DNA of 64,000 bases from Ardenticatenaceae bacterium (GTDB lineage Bacteria; Chloroflexota; Anaerolineae; Promineifilales; Promineifilaceae), in NCBI GenBank assembly GCA_020634245.1, contig JACKCC010000007.1, positions 248,001 to 312,000 of the forward strand, read 5' to 3'. A model generated the notes under the pieces. The model saw only the letters and a program-made list of their open reading frames with translations, was not told the origin of the DNA and did no database searches. Shown in pieces: positions 1-9,000 of the stretch; position 1 is the stretch's first letter; each line of letters begins with the position of its first letter. Made by a program: the position numbers and the translations under genes.

Positions 1-288
1 TACCAAAGCCATCGTTGCCTCTTCCCCCTGGCGAGATGGTGCGCCAGGCCGAGTGATGACGGCCACCTCCGGCGTCACCACCGCCACATCCTCCACAAAA
101 TAGGCGTCGGGATGGCCGGGCAGCGTATCCAACTCAATCGTCATCAAACCCAGGGCACGCAGCGCATTAATGTAAGCAGCGTGCTGCAACATCATCAACT
201 CATAATCCGGCGTTCCCAGTTTGGCTGTGGTAATACCCTCGGCAAAATCGAGGCCGGGTTTCCGTGTAATTGCATGCGTAAACGTCAT
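1..288 (-). CDS. Dimethylarginine dimethylaminohydrolase family protein (3' part cut by window edge)
   Basis: The first 96 codons of an amidinotransferase-fold hydrolase, likely DDAH, which converts methylated arginines to citrulline and an amine. The sequence reads MTFTHAITRKPGLDF at the N-terminus, then QHAAYINALRALGL, then FVEDVAVV, which matches the RKPG, QH.xY..L and VED signatures of the family. The ATG is at 286-288 on the minus strand. The catalytic Cys and His would lie in the missing C-terminal two thirds. Divergent from the dynamin-like gene. Family assignment is fairly sure; the substrate is inferred. Confidence 0.8.
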   Translation of the reverse strand, partial: MTFTHAITRKPGLDFAEGITTAKLGTPDYELMMLQHAAYINALRALGLMTIELDTLPGHPDAYFVEDVAVVTPEVAVITRPGAPSRQGEEATMALV

Positions 289-422
289 AAAATCTCACTT
301 TCTACAAATTGCTTCCCCAATCCCTCATGTTATACTTTTTAATGTTAAATGGCCAATGATCATGTGTCTTGTCACCCATTTCCGGGTCAAATTATCATTG
401 GTCACTAACCTGGAGAAAACAA

Positions 423-2165
423 ATGGAAGCAATTTTGAATGCTGAGCAGGAAGAACTGCTAAAACGAACCCGCGACGTGTTGGGCCAACTACGCGACGTG
501 TTGGGCGACACCAGCGCCCTGCCCGAAGACCGCGCTGCCCTGGCCGAATCCATCCGCCAGTTAGACGAACTATTTTTGCTGGTTCTGGCCGGTGAATTCA
601 ACTCCGGCAAATCCTCCTTCATCAATGCCCTGCTGGGGCAGCCGCTGCTGGAAGAAGGCGTCACCCCCACCACCAGCCAGATTTACCTGCTGAAATACGG
701 CGACAAAGCGGAACAAAAACCGGTTGAAAAAGGCGTCTGGGTGCAGACCGCGCCGGTAGACCTGCTGCGCAAAATCAGCATCGTCGATACGCCGGGAACC
801 AACGCCATCTTGCGCGAACACGAAGCACTGACGGCCGAATTCATCCCCCGCAGCGACCTGGTGCTGTTCATCACCTCGGCCGACCGCCCCTTCACCGAAA
901 GCGAACGCAATTTCCTCACCCAAATCCGTGATTGGGGCAAGAAGATCGTCCTGGTCGTCAACAAGGTAGATATCCTCAACGATGAGGCCGATAAAGAAAA
1001 GGTCGTCGGGTTTGTGCGCGATTCGGCGCGCAATCTGGTAGGAGAGATTTCGGCCGTCTACGCGGTTTCGGCCAAACAGGCACAAAAAGCGAAGATGGGC
1101 CAGCCGCAGTTATGGCCGGCCAGCGGTTTTGAGCCGTTGGAGCAGTTTATTGTCGATACGTTGGATGATGACGGCCGTTTCCGCCTCAAACTGCTCAATC
1201 CCCTGGGCGTCGGTCACAAACTGGTCAAAAAACAGCTTGATTCCCGCGAAGCCGACCTGGACTCGCTCAGAGACGACGGCCAACTGCTGGACGACATCGA
1301 GCGCCAGATGACCTACTACGACGAAGACATGCAGCGCAATTTCAAAGCTCGCCTCAGCGAAATCGACAATTTGCTTTACGACATGGAAAAGCGGGGCAAC
1401 GAGTTCTTCGACGAAACGATGCGCCTGGGCCGCATCCCCGATTTGCTGCGTTCCAAACGAATCGAACGGGCTTTTGAGCAGGAAGTGGTCAACGACACGC
1501 CGCAGCTTATCGAAAAGCGCGTGGGCGAGTTGGTGGATTGGATGGTAGAGCAGGATTTACGCCAGTGGACGGCCGTTGCCGACCACATGGCCAAACGCAA
1601 AGAAGACCAGCGCCACCGCATCGTCGGCGAAGCCGGACCGCGCGAAGGCACGCTGGCCTACGACCGGCAGCGCCTGGTCGATTCCATCGGCGCGGCCACC
1701 CATCGTGCTGTAGAAAGTTATGATCGCCAACACGAAGCTGAGCAAATGGCCGATTCAGCCCGGCAGGCAGTGGTCAACACCGGTCTGGCCGGCGTCGGTG
1801 TGGGGCTGGGTGTGGCCATTGCTATCGCTGCCCACGTTGTCTGGGTCGATGTAACCGGCGTTTTAGCCGGAGTCGCCGCCGCGGCCATCGGTCTGCTTAT
1901 CCTGCCCGCCCGCCGCCGCAAAGCCAAAGCCGAACTGGAAGCAAAGCTGGCCGATCTACGGCAAAAGCTGATGAGCAGTCTCACCGACCAGTTTGACCGC
2001 GAAATGCGGCGCGGCACGCAGCGCATCGAAGACACCGTTGCCCCGTTCGCCCGCTTCGTCCGCGCCGAGCAGGACAAAATCGGCAGCCAGCGCGACCAGC
2101 TTGTCGAGTTGGAAGCGCACATCGTTGGTCTGCGGGCGCAGTTAAGAGCCGGGGAGCAGGGGTGA
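423..2165 (+). CDS. Bacterial dynamin-like GTPase
   Basis: A 580-residue membrane-remodelling GTPase of the dynamin/mitofusin type. The P-loop GEFNSGKS lies at residues 57-64, followed by the switch-I TPTT, the G3 motif DTPG and the G4 motif NKVD. A long, probably helical middle section follows. Near residues 440-490 two closely spaced hydrophobic helices (VGVGLGVAIAIAAHVVW and VLAGVAAAAIGLLILP) form a membrane paddle, and a charged coiled coil ends the protein. The ATG at 423 is preferred over the upstream in-frame codon at 369 because GGAG lies just before it. Known family members bind lipid and act in membrane maintenance; the role here is inferred. Confidence 0.9.
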   Translation: MEAILNAEQEELLKRTRDVLGQLRDVLGDTSALPEDRAALAESIRQLDELFLLVLAGEFNSGKSSFINALLGQPLLEEGVTPTTSQIYLLKYGDKAEQKPVEKGVWVQTAPVDLLRKISIVDTPGTNAILREHEALTAEFIPRSDLVLFITSADRPFTESERNFLTQIRDWGKKIVLVVNKVDILNDEADKEKVVGFVRDSARNLVGEISAVYAVSAKQAQKAKMGQPQLWPASGFEPLEQFIVDTLDDDGRFRLKLLNPLGVGHKLVKKQLDSREADLDSLRDDGQLLDDIERQMTYYDEDMQRNFKARLSEIDNLLYDMEKRGNEFFDETMRLGRIPDLLRSKRIERAFEQEVVNDTPQLIEKRVGELVDWMVEQDLRQWTAVADHMAKRKEDQRHRIVGEAGPREGTLAYDRQRLVDSIGAATHRAVESYDRQHEAEQMADSARQAVVNTGLAGVGVGLGVAIAIAAHVVWVDVTGVLAGVAAAAIGLLILPARRRKAKAELEAKLADLRQKLMSSLTDQFDREMRRGTQRIEDTVAPFARFVRAEQDKIGSQRDQLVELEAHIVGLRAQLRAGEQG

Positions 2166-2214
2166 AAAGGTGAAAGGGTGAAGGGGTGACCTGCCACTCT
2201 GCCACTTTGCTAGC

Positions 2215-2661
2215 ATGATCGTCTACAAACTTAACGAACACGGCCGTATCGTCTGGCAGTATCCGGCGGAGGTGTTAGAACGGGGAGAGAATTACGTTCG
2301 GCTGGAGGCGTTTTTTAACCGGGATGACACTGATTTCGGTTTTGCCACGTTTAAGCGGGGTGACCGGTTTGTGGAGTATTTTTACGACGATCGCTGGTAC
2401 AACATTTTTGCCGTCTACGACCGGGATGATGGGGCGCTGAAGGGTTGGTATTGCAATGTGTGCCGGCCGGCGGTGTTGGGAGAAACGGCCGTACACTGCG
2501 AAGACCTGGCCCTCGACCTCTGGGTTGCGCCATCCGGCGCCACCACCCTCCTCGATGAAGACGAATTCGCCGCCCTCAACTTACCTGAATCCGAACAGAA
2601 CGCCGCCCAATTTGCCCTGCATACCCTGCAAAACATGGCCCGCAGCGGCCTTCCCACCTAA
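2215..2661 (+). CDS. DUF402 domain protein
   Basis: A 148-residue protein with the DUF402 fold (IVWQYPAEVLER, then F.RGDRFVEYFYDDRWYNIFAVYD, then GWYCNVCRPA, then DLALDLWV). Characterised relatives (FomD, Ntdp) hydrolyse nucleotide phosphates or phosphonate esters using metal-binding acidic residues. The acidic D.DLW and LDEDEF stretches seen here fit that. It follows the dynamin-like gene by about 50 bp of short GTGAAAGG-like repeats. Substrate unknown. Confidence 0.8.
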   Translation: MIVYKLNEHGRIVWQYPAEVLERGENYVRLEAFFNRDDTDFGFATFKRGDRFVEYFYDDRWYNIFAVYDRDDGALKGWYCNVCRPAVLGETAVHCEDLALDLWVAPSGATTLLDEDEFAALNLPESEQNAAQFALHTLQNMARSGLPT

Positions 2662-2669
2662 AAATAAAA

Positions 2670-2693
2670 ACGCCCTCTCTAGCGAGAGGGCGT
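2670..2693 (-). terminator. Intrinsic terminator between convergent genes
   Basis: A perfect 10-bp stem (ACGCCCTCTC / GAGAGGGCGT) with a TAGC loop. On the minus strand it runs into TTTTATTTT, so it best terminates the Yip1-domain gene; it may also serve the DUF402 gene. Confidence 0.8.
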
Positions 2694-2719
2694 CAATTGA
2701 GTCAAAATTTCTGTCGAAA

Positions 2720-3268
2720 TTACTGGCCCAGACCTTGAATCGCGTCCATGCTAATGCTGCCGGCCAGACCAAGCGCACCCAAAAGAGCACCAATGATCAG
2801 GCTGACGATGAAAACCGCCACCCAACCAACAACAATCGTAATAATTGCCTTGGTATTATCCACATCCAGGCCCTGCCGCACGGCAATAAAACCGGTCGCA
2901 ATTGACCAAATCCAGCCGATGAAACCGCCGCAAACAGGAATGATGCGCAGAATGCCCGGCGCTTGCGCAAACCCCAGCACCCGCAGCATCTCGCCCATCG
3001 TGGCCTGTCCGCCAAAGAATTGTGTGCCAACAAAATAGGTCACAGCTGCCCACACGACCCAGCCGACGTAAGCATTGAGCAGCGTGCTCAAAAAGCTGCC
3101 GATGAAGCTGCCACCCAGAGCCGCTGTGATACCGCCGCCAATAAGTCCACCAATAATGGCCACAACGCTAACTACAATTGCAGCTTGACCGGTTGCACTT
3201 TCGTCTGCTTCGATCTCTTCATATGTATTTACATCTAACTTTAGAACGCCAATTATCCGATTAATCAT
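2720..3268 (-). CDS. Yip1 domain membrane protein
   Basis: A 182-residue protein with a short cytoplasmic N-terminus (MINRIIGVLKLDVNTYEEIE) and about five hydrophobic segments, including a conserved GEMLRVLGFAQAPGIL stretch typical of bacterial Yip1-domain proteins. Function of the bacterial family is unknown. The ATG at 3266-3268 is chosen over an upstream codon because a strong AGGAGGC lies directly before it. Confidence 0.8.
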   Translation of the reverse strand: MINRIIGVLKLDVNTYEEIEADESATGQAAIVVSVVAIIGGLIGGGITAALGGSFIGSFLSTLLNAYVGWVVWAAVTYFVGTQFFGGQATMGEMLRVLGFAQAPGILRIIPVCGGFIGWIWSIATGFIAVRQGLDVDNTKAIITIVVGWVAVFIVSLIIGALLGALGLAGSISMDAIQGLGQ

Positions 3269-3400
3269 TTTTTGCCTCCTAATGAGCATTGTTTAAGCCG
3301 CCAGAAAACAGGCAGCAGGTTCCACACAATAAGTTAAAACACAATTAAAACAGGATGGTTACACTGGAGTACGTCTATCGGCTGCCTTTTTTACACCTCC

Positions 3401-3988
3401 TCATGCGGGAAAAGCCAGATTGCGGCGCTTCTTGCGCTGACGATACAGGCGAATGGCGAAAATGACCAGTACCAGAGCCACCAGTCCAGCAAAAAGTGGG
3501 AGCAAAATGGAAAGCAGGGAAACAAAAAAAGAAACGACGTCCTCGACAATACTGACCAGCCAGTTGCCAGTGCCCACGGTAACGGCCGTTACCACCGGAC
3601 GCGCCGCCACCTTGGTCGCATGAACCCCTCCGGCCAGAATCAACCCGGCCGCCAGCGCTAAAACAGGATGAACATCGGTGATGACGTTGGCGTTGGCGGC
3701 AAACAAAATTGCGCCTGCCGCCGGCCGGATGAAGGTCTGAATGCCATCGTTAAGCGTATCGACGGCCGGAATTTTGTCTACCGTCATCTCAATCAGCAGC
3801 AGCACGGTGAGGATACCGATGCCCCACCAACTGCCGATGAGATCATACGGTTCAGACAGATTGAGCAGGGGATTGTTGAGGGGAAATCGGGCAGCCAGCG
3901 CTACCATGAGCAGGGGAATGTAGGCATTCAACCCGGCGCTGCTGGCCAATCCAAAGGCGGCGCTGATTCCGGCAATTGCTTGAATCAT
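3401..3988 (-). CDS. DUF4126 family membrane protein
   Basis: A 195-residue integral membrane protein. The N-terminal SAGLNAYIPLL is the hallmark of DUF4126, and ATKVAARP and TGNWLVSIVEDV follow in the middle. Four to five hydrophobic segments and a basic C-terminus (RLYRQRKKRR) are visible. No function is known for the family. Confidence 0.8.
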   Translation of the reverse strand: MIQAIAGISAAFGLASSAGLNAYIPLLMVALAARFPLNNPLLNLSEPYDLIGSWWGIGILTVLLLIEMTVDKIPAVDTLNDGIQTFIRPAAGAILFAANANVITDVHPVLALAAGLILAGGVHATKVAARPVVTAVTVGTGNWLVSIVEDVVSFFVSLLSILLPLFAGLVALVLVIFAIRLYRQRKKRRNLAFPA

Positions 3989-4028
3989 GATAGTCTCGTA
4001 GTCTCCAGTCGCTAGTCTCGTAGTCGGT

Positions 4029-4895
4029 TTACAGTCCTGGAAATCCCGTCATCGTTCCGGTTAGATTAAAGCGCACGATGCTTACGGCGCTGATTTCGAT
4101 GAGGGCCAGGGTGAAACTGATGAGCAGGGGCACGGCCGTATCCCGCCAGCTTTCTGCCCGTCCATCCCGCCGCAGCAAAATGAGTAAAAACACACAATTA
4201 ATCGCCGTAATGATGAACAACAATCCAGCCGTACTCACGAGGGCCAATACGTACAAAATGGCCGGTTGGTTGCTAAGGAGCAGGAGAACGGCCGTTAACG
4301 CCACCACAACCAATCCCGCCAACTCCCGAAAATTACCGATGGGGGCCTTCCCGACCGGCTGCCGCCACAACGTTTGCGCCAGCGCCGGCAGCATGAATAC
4401 CCCCATCGCCAGCCCGGTACCCATCCCTGTCAACAGCCGCAGCCAATTGCGCGGTTCATACAAATGGGGCGCATTGGGGAAAAAGTGGCTGTAGGAGTTG
4501 ATGCCGTCAATCCCCATCAAACCGATGAACCCAATCAGCATTAGCAAAATTGGCAGCGGCGGCAGTTCACTCCAGCGCAGCCGCCCCGACAGAAAAATGA
4601 CAATGACTGTCAGTGCCACACCCAAATACATGCCCGTACAGCGCGCACAAAGCGGGAATTGACGGCCGTTAATCACAAAAGAGCGCTCCGTAATCCGGTG
4701 GCAGACCGCATATCCGACCCAATCAGCCCCTTCCAGGGCATGGCTGTGCGCCAGATGGACCATATCGGTCGCCGTGTAGAAGGCCATCACCAGCACAATA
4801 CCCAACCCAATGGCCAGCAGCAACCAGCGGCGCGATTGTGGCCGTTGCCACATATTCAAAACAATCTGGTTGAGTGTTTTACTTTGTGCTGTCAT
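4029..4895 (-). CDS. DUF2085 family membrane protein
   Basis: About 288 residues with six to seven membrane segments. The DUF2085 core is clear: VCHRITERSF, then FPLCARCTGMYLG, with Cys/His positions that may bind a metal. The start at 4893-4895 (MTAQSKTLNQ) is a choice. The open frame continues to 5000, but that part is encoded by AGCAAAGT-type spacer repeats and is unlikely to be protein. No clear ribosome site was seen. Function unknown. Confidence 0.75.
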   Translation of the reverse strand: MTAQSKTLNQIVLNMWQRPQSRRWLLLAIGLGIVLVMAFYTATDMVHLAHSHALEGADWVGYAVCHRITERSFVINGRQFPLCARCTGMYLGVALTVIVIFLSGRLRWSELPPLPILLMLIGFIGLMGIDGINSYSHFFPNAPHLYEPRNWLRLLTGMGTGLAMGVFMLPALAQTLWRQPVGKAPIGNFRELAGLVVVALTAVLLLLSNQPAILYVLALVSTAGLLFIITAINCVFLLILLRRDGRAESWRDTAVPLLISFTLALIEISAVSIVRFNLTGTMTGFPGL

Positions 4896-4899
4896 TTGA

Positions 4900-5040
4900 T
4901 TGTGGATAGAATAGCATAGCGAAGCAAAGTAGCAAAGTAGCAAAGCGGCAAGGTTGCATAGTGGCAAAGTGACGCTTGAAACAACTTTTTTACTTTGCAA
5001 CTTCGCAACTTTTTTACTTCGTAACCTTGAAAAGGAGTAA
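4900..5040. repeat. Degenerate short-word repeat spacer (AGCAAAGT type)
   Basis: The spacer is built from imperfect copies of GCAAAGTA/GCAAAGCG on one side and of ACTTTGCAACTTCGCAACTT on the other, so it can fold back on itself. It resembles other spacers in the window made of different short words. Confidence 0.6.
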
Positions 5041-5043
5041 TCG

Positions 5044-5811
5044 GTGCCTAAAAGACCTACCCACTATTACCGACCGGAAAATTTAGACGATGCCCTGCGC
5101 CTGTTGGCCCAGCCGGACACGCTGCCGCTGGCCGGCGGTACCAAACTGTTAACCGGTGATGTTGAAAGTGCTGTCGTCGATTTGCAGGCTGTTGGTCTCA
5201 ACCAGATTGCCTGGGTTGATGGTGTATTGCATGTTGGCGCAACGGCGACATTGACCAACCTGGCCGCAGTATTGGCCGAAAAAGAGGATGGTCCGGCCAA
5301 TTTATTGCAGCCAGCCATCCATTACGCCGGACCGAACACATATCGCAATGCGGCTACGCTGGGCGGCACGGTCGCCAGCCGCCTGCCAGATAGCGAACTG
5401 CTGGCGGCGCTGCTGGTTTTGGATACTGTGATTCATCTGGCTAATGGCAAGGAGATAAGTCTGGGGGATTATTTGGCGGCTGCGGAACGGCCGTCCACCC
5501 TCATCACCAGCATCACTATCCCCTGGAACGCCGGACAGGGCCGCAGCGAGCGCGTCGCCCGCACGCCAGCCGACTATCCCATCGTCTCTGTCACCTTGTG
5601 GCGGCCAGCCGAAGGATCAGCTCGATTGGCGGCGACTGGATTGGGCGAACGGCCGTTTCGTCTGACCGAAGCCGAAGCCCACCTGGATGACATTGAATCG
5701 GCCGCCGCGGCCGCCAAAGCCGCTAACCAGCACACCGGCGACTTCCGCGGCGACGCCGCCTACCGCGCCGAAATGGCCGCAGTGCTGACAAGGCGGGTGT
5801 TGGAGGGTTAG
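5044..5811 (+). CDS. FAD-binding subunit of a xanthine dehydrogenase/CO dehydrogenase family enzyme
   Basis: A 255-residue CoxM/XdhB-type flavin subunit, which passes electrons from a molybdenum/2Fe-2S enzyme to its acceptor. Visible are HYYRPENLDDAL, the first FAD loop PLAGGTKLL, and the second loop RNAATLGGTVASRLPDSELLAAL. It starts with GTG, preceded by AAAGGAG. It stands alone: the only Mo and 2Fe-2S subunits in the window lie 11 kb away on the other strand and are of a type that usually works without a flavin subunit. Its partner may lie elsewhere. Confidence 0.85.
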   Translation: MPKRPTHYYRPENLDDALRLLAQPDTLPLAGGTKLLTGDVESAVVDLQAVGLNQIAWVDGVLHVGATATLTNLAAVLAEKEDGPANLLQPAIHYAGPNTYRNAATLGGTVASRLPDSELLAALLVLDTVIHLANGKEISLGDYLAAAERPSTLITSITIPWNAGQGRSERVARTPADYPIVSVTLWRPAEGSARLAATGLGERPFRLTEAEAHLDDIESAAAAAKAANQHTGDFRGDAAYRAEMAAVLTRRVLEG

Positions 5812-5880
5812 TTAGTTGGTTGGTTAGTTGGTTGGTGGCCGATCTCGCATTAAGCGTAACCAACGATCCAACTAACCAAC
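5812..5880. repeat. TTAGTTGG/CCAACTAA inverted word repeat
   Basis: The spacer reads as several TTAGTTGG-like units followed by several CCAACTAA-like units. This makes an imperfect hairpin between the flavin-subunit gene and the RNase P RNA promoter, possibly acting as a terminator. Confidence 0.5.
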
Positions 5881-5883
5881 CAC

Positions 5884-5911
5884 TTGCAAACTTCCCAACT
5901 TGCATTACGAT
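5884..5911 (+). promoter_or_regulatory. Probable sigma-70 promoter of the RNase P RNA
   Basis: TTGCAA at 5884-5889 and TACGAT at 5906-5911 are separated by 16 bp. The -10 ends 6 bp before the first base of the P1 helix. Confidence 0.5.
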
Positions 5912-5917
5912 CTAACC

Positions 5918-6299
5918 GTCAAGTTGGTCGGGTGATCGCGGCTTTGCAAGTTCAAAGCTGAGGAAAGTCCGCACTCCATAGAGCATGGTGCCGGCTAACG
6001 GCCGGGCAGGGTGACCTGACGGAATAGTGCAACAGAGAGGCAAAGTGCCGGCGCAAGCCGGCGAGGGTGAAACGGTGGTGTAAAAGACCACCGGCGGTGG
6101 CAGTAATGTCGCCGGCCAGGCAAACCCCACCAGGAGCAAGGCCAAGCAGGGCGAAGGGGTGGCTCGTCCCATCTGACGCCCGGGTAGGCTGCACGAGGGT
6201 GCTAGTAATAGCACTCCCAGATAGATGATCACCAAGTGATTGCTTCGCAAGCGAAGCTTGCCAATCGCCAACAGAATGCGGCTTATAGGCTGACTTGAC
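5918..6299 (+). ncRNA. rnpB: RNase P RNA (class A)
   Basis: The catalytic RNA of RNase P, which matures tRNA 5' ends. The conserved 5' core GAGGAAAGTCCGCACTCC is at about 5961, and the 3' core ACAGAATGCGGCTTATAG is at 6271-6288. The ends pair over 12 positions (5918-5929 with 6288-6299, with G-U pairs) to give P1, which sets the boundaries. The length of about 382 nt is usual for bacterial type A. Confidence 0.95.
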
Positions 6300-6314
6300 A
6301 AAGGCAGAATGAAG

Positions 6315-6372
6315 AAGGCAGAAGGCAGAATACATTTCTGATTTTTGCCCTCTACCTTCTGCCTTTTATTTT
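6315..6372 (+). terminator. Hairpin terminator after rnpB, member of the AAGGCAGAA repeat family
   Basis: AAGGCAGAAGG (6315-6325) pairs with CCTTCTGCCTT (6355-6365), with three further pairs after one mismatch, followed by TTATTTT. A related but longer inverted repeat sits at 25045-25107. Confidence 0.65.
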
Positions 6373-6381
6373 GGAGATTTT

Positions 6382-6846
6382 ATGACTGTAAAAGTTTTGT
6401 TTGTGTGCTTGGGTAACATTTGCCGCTCGCCAATGGCCGAAGCAGTATTCCAGAAAATGGTTGATGACGCCGGGTTAGCAGACAAAATTGCGGTTGACTC
6501 GGCCGGAACTGGGTCATGGCATGTGGGGGAAAAGGCCCACCAGGGCACACGGCGGGTATTAGCACAACATGGGATTGAGTATAACGGCCGTGCCCGCCAG
6601 GTCCGCCACAATGACATCAATCCGCAAACCTACATTATCGCTATGGACCAGAGCAACCTCAACGACTTGCAGCGCAATTTCGGCCAACATCCCCGCTTCT
6701 ACCGGCTGCTCGACTTTGCCAGCCAAAACGATGTGCAGGATGTGCCCGATCCTTACTACAGCGGTAATTTCGAATACGTTTACCAGTTAGTGGTCGATGG
6801 CTGCGCCGGTTTATTGGCAACGATTCAGCAGCAAGAGGGGTTATAA
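6382..6846 (+). CDS. Low-molecular-weight protein-tyrosine phosphatase
   Basis: A 154-residue phosphatase. The catalytic loop CLGNICRS (C-x5-R-S) begins at residue 9, and the general acid lies in the late motif VPDPYY. Length and layout are normal for the family, which removes phosphate from protein tyrosine or, in ArsC-like members, reduces arsenate. Nothing nearby supports an arsenic role. GGAG precedes the ATG by 6 bp. Confidence 0.92.
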   Translation: MTVKVLFVCLGNICRSPMAEAVFQKMVDDAGLADKIAVDSAGTGSWHVGEKAHQGTRRVLAQHGIEYNGRARQVRHNDINPQTYIIAMDQSNLNDLQRNFGQHPRFYRLLDFASQNDVQDVPDPYYSGNFEYVYQLVVDGCAGLLATIQQQEGL

Positions 6847-6934
6847 AACAAGGTTTCATGGTCATGCGTCGCGGGGTGAATGACGTATGATTCTTGACGT
6901 ATGATGTAATAGCATTCAAGCAATAGGAGAGGAA

Positions 6935-8107
6935 ATGACAAGCGAACGTGATGTCATCGTGGTAGGAGCAGGACCGGCGGGAGCGACAACGGCCGTTTAT
7001 CTGGCCCAGCAAGGTTATGACGTTTTATTACTGGATCGACACCAATTCCCGCGTGATAAAACCTGCGGCGATGCTGTACCTGCCGGAGCCATCGACACAC
7101 TGAATCATCTTGGCATGGGGGACAAAATTCAACAGGCCGTCCAACGGGGCGAGCTGTACCCACTGGAAAGCATGCGGCTGGTTTCGCCCAAAGGGTATGA
7201 ATTGGAAGCAATGTTCCACAAAGGCCCTGGTGGTAACGATTCTTACGTTGCCCCCCGCCAGTATTTTGATGTGCTTATTCAACAACATGCCATTGATTCC
7301 GGAGCTAAATTTCGTCAGGCTCAAGCTACTGCGCCGTTGTTGGAAAACGGCCGTGTCGTTGGCGTCAAGGTCAAGGAGAACGGCCGTATCCAGGAACTGC
7401 ACAGCAAAGTCGTCGTTGGCGCCGATGGTGTTACCTCCGTCATTACCCGCACCCTGCGTCCCAAAGAAAACCAACACACTGATGGACATCGCGCCGTCGC
7501 TTTGCGCGCCTACATCGAAGGACTAAAAGAATTCCCCCACCAGGTCGAATTTTATTTATACAACCAGATTCTCCCCGGTTACGCCTGGATTTTCCCCACT
7601 GCTCAAAATCGGGCCAACATCGGTCTGGGAATGCGCCTGGACCATTTCCGCGCCAAAAAACAAAGCCTGGAAGAAATGCTGGACACATTTTTGGCCATGC
7701 CGGCCATTAAAAAACGGCTTCAACCGGGCTGGAAACTGCACGATATGGCCACCTGGCAGCTCAATTTCGGCTCACAACAACACTTACAGCATGTGTATGA
7801 CAGCGCTATTTTAGTCGGTGACGCCGCCGGATTAATCAATCCGCTGACTGGTGGTGGCATTCACAACGCCATCATCTCGGCCAAACTGGCCGCGCGCACA
7901 GTCCATGAAGCGCTGCAGCGGAATGATACCTCACGTTCCAGCATGCAAATCTATGAACAACGCATCCACGAAGCAATATGGGGCAGTATGAAGCGTTCGT
8001 ACCAGTTCCAACGCTCTTTAATGCGTTTTCCGATGCTGATCGATTTTTTGGTGAAACGGATGAAAGAAAACAGCGGTCTGGCTAAAATGTTTTTGACAAA
8101 ACTTTAG
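6935..8107 (+). CDS. Geranylgeranyl reductase family FAD-dependent oxidoreductase
   Basis: A 390-residue flavoprotein with the N-terminal Rossmann motif VVGAGPAGATTAVYLA (from residue 9), the family motif DRHQFPRDKTCGDAVP, and the second FAD motif VGDAAGLINPLTGGGI. Such enzymes saturate prenyl chains of lipids, chlorophyll or quinones, or act as halogenase-like monooxygenases. A role in isoprenoid-lipid reduction is inferred. GGAGAGG precedes the ATG. Its stop overlaps the stop of the opposite-strand receiver gene. Confidence 0.88.
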   Translation: MTSERDVIVVGAGPAGATTAVYLAQQGYDVLLLDRHQFPRDKTCGDAVPAGAIDTLNHLGMGDKIQQAVQRGELYPLESMRLVSPKGYELEAMFHKGPGGNDSYVAPRQYFDVLIQQHAIDSGAKFRQAQATAPLLENGRVVGVKVKENGRIQELHSKVVVGADGVTSVITRTLRPKENQHTDGHRAVALRAYIEGLKEFPHQVEFYLYNQILPGYAWIFPTAQNRANIGLGMRLDHFRAKKQSLEEMLDTFLAMPAIKKRLQPGWKLHDMATWQLNFGSQQHLQHVYDSAILVGDAAGLINPLTGGGIHNAIISAKLAARTVHEALQRNDTSRSSMQIYEQRIHEAIWGSMKRSYQFQRSLMRFPMLIDFLVKRMKENSGLAKMFLTKL

Positions 8108-8511
8108 GCAACCGCGCTGTAGTCAACAATCAAATATGGATTGATTTTTTGGGGCAGGTCGTGAAATGGGTTTTGCTTGGTGATACAGGCATCGGCACCT
8201 ACGGCCAGGCTTTCAGCTTTCACTTCCGCACGTCCATCAGCGGTATACATAACAATGACAGGATGCGGTGATGGGTGATGCTGACGAATAAGACGACAGA
8301 CTTCAATGCCATTCATCCCCGGCATCATGATATCCAGCAAAATAAAATCAGGCATTTCTTCATCGATCATGCGCAGTGCTTGACGGCCGCTTACTGCACC
8401 ACGCACCTTGTGACCTGCTTCCTGCAGAATAAGTTGGCAGACCTGCACCATCGACACTTCATCATCAACCACTAAAATTTTGTTTGGCTGCAAAGTTCGT
8501 TCTAAATGCAT
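8104..8511 (-). CDS. Single-domain response regulator (CheY-like receiver)
   Basis: A 135-residue stand-alone receiver. The acidic pocket VVDDE, the phospho-acceptor in LLDIMMPGMNG, the T in MYTADGR and the K in ITKQ are all present. There is no output domain. The ATG at 8509-8511 is preferred over a further upstream TTG, though neither has a clear ribosome site. No histidine kinase is present in the window, so its partner is unknown. Confidence 0.85.
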   Translation of the reverse strand: MHLERTLQPNKILVVDDEVSMVQVCQLILQEAGHKVRGAVSGRQALRMIDEEMPDFILLDIMMPGMNGIEVCRLIRQHHPSPHPVIVMYTADGRAEVKAESLAVGADACITKQNPFHDLPQKINPYLIVDYSAVA

Positions 8512-8637
8512 ATGCGCACACAACTTTTTGCAATATAAATTCAATGTTTGGGCATTCTTTTACCTAATTTTAGGTAGCGCATTCAAAGTGGTAAATAGCC
8601 GTTCTTACCCATGACTACCGATTAACGGACATAAAAA

Positions 8638-8656
8638 AACCCGCTTGACGCGGGTT
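8638..8656 (-). terminator. Intrinsic terminator of the cold-shock gene
   Basis: AACCCGC / GCGGGTT with a 5-base loop. On the minus strand it is followed by seven T, right after the csp stop codon. Confidence 0.85.
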
Positions 8657-8684
8657 CAATATCTTATTTATAGGGATGCAGCAA

Positions 8685-8912
8685 TTACATAGGGCCAAAA
8701 CTGCGCTGCGGGATTACATTTTGTGCTTGAGGACCTTTACCAACATCAACCAGGTCAAATTCAACCTTATCTCCTTCAAAGAGATTGCGATAACCTTCGC
8801 CCTCTATCGCCGAATAATGAACAAAAACCTCATTTTCGCCCTCATCGGGATTGATAAATCCATAACCTTTCAACCGACTAAACCATTTTACGATACCTGT
8901 CTGCCTGCGCAT
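8685..8912 (-). CDS. Cold-shock family RNA chaperone
   Basis: A 75-residue CspA-type OB-fold protein that binds single-stranded nucleic acid. RNP1 is KGYGFI (residues 15-20) and RNP2 is VFVHYSAI. The start has a good GGAGG site 7 bp upstream. The distal loop (EGEGYRNLFEGDKVEFDLVDVGKGPQ) is normal in length. Confidence 0.95.
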   Translation of the reverse strand: MRRQTGIVKWFSRLKGYGFINPDEGENEVFVHYSAIEGEGYRNLFEGDKVEFDLVDVGKGPQAQNVIPQRSFGPM

Positions 8913-8961
8913 TCTCTACCTCCACATCAACTTAATTCACAGGGTTGCTATGATTTTTACA

Positions 8962-9000
8962 GATAAGAAGCACCACCCTAGTGAGGGATGGTGCTTTATC
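8962..9000 (-). terminator. Hairpin downstream of the acetyltransferase gene
   Basis: AAGCACCA / TGGTGCTT with an inner CCCT / AGGG. The following T-run on the minus strand is poor, so termination strength is uncertain. The AT-rich stretch 9001-9180 shows nothing else I could name. Confidence 0.5.

Noticed and set aside
112..445. Short plus-strand reading frames at the left edge
   Set aside because: They lie opposite the DDAH coding sequence, which has clear family motifs on the minus strand.
4896..5000. N-terminal extension of the DUF2085 protein
   Set aside because: The added residues are encoded by AGCAAAGT spacer repeats and have no family match.
4900..5040. CRISPR array
   Set aside because: The repeated words are too short, irregular and without equal-sized unique spacers; no cas genes are present.
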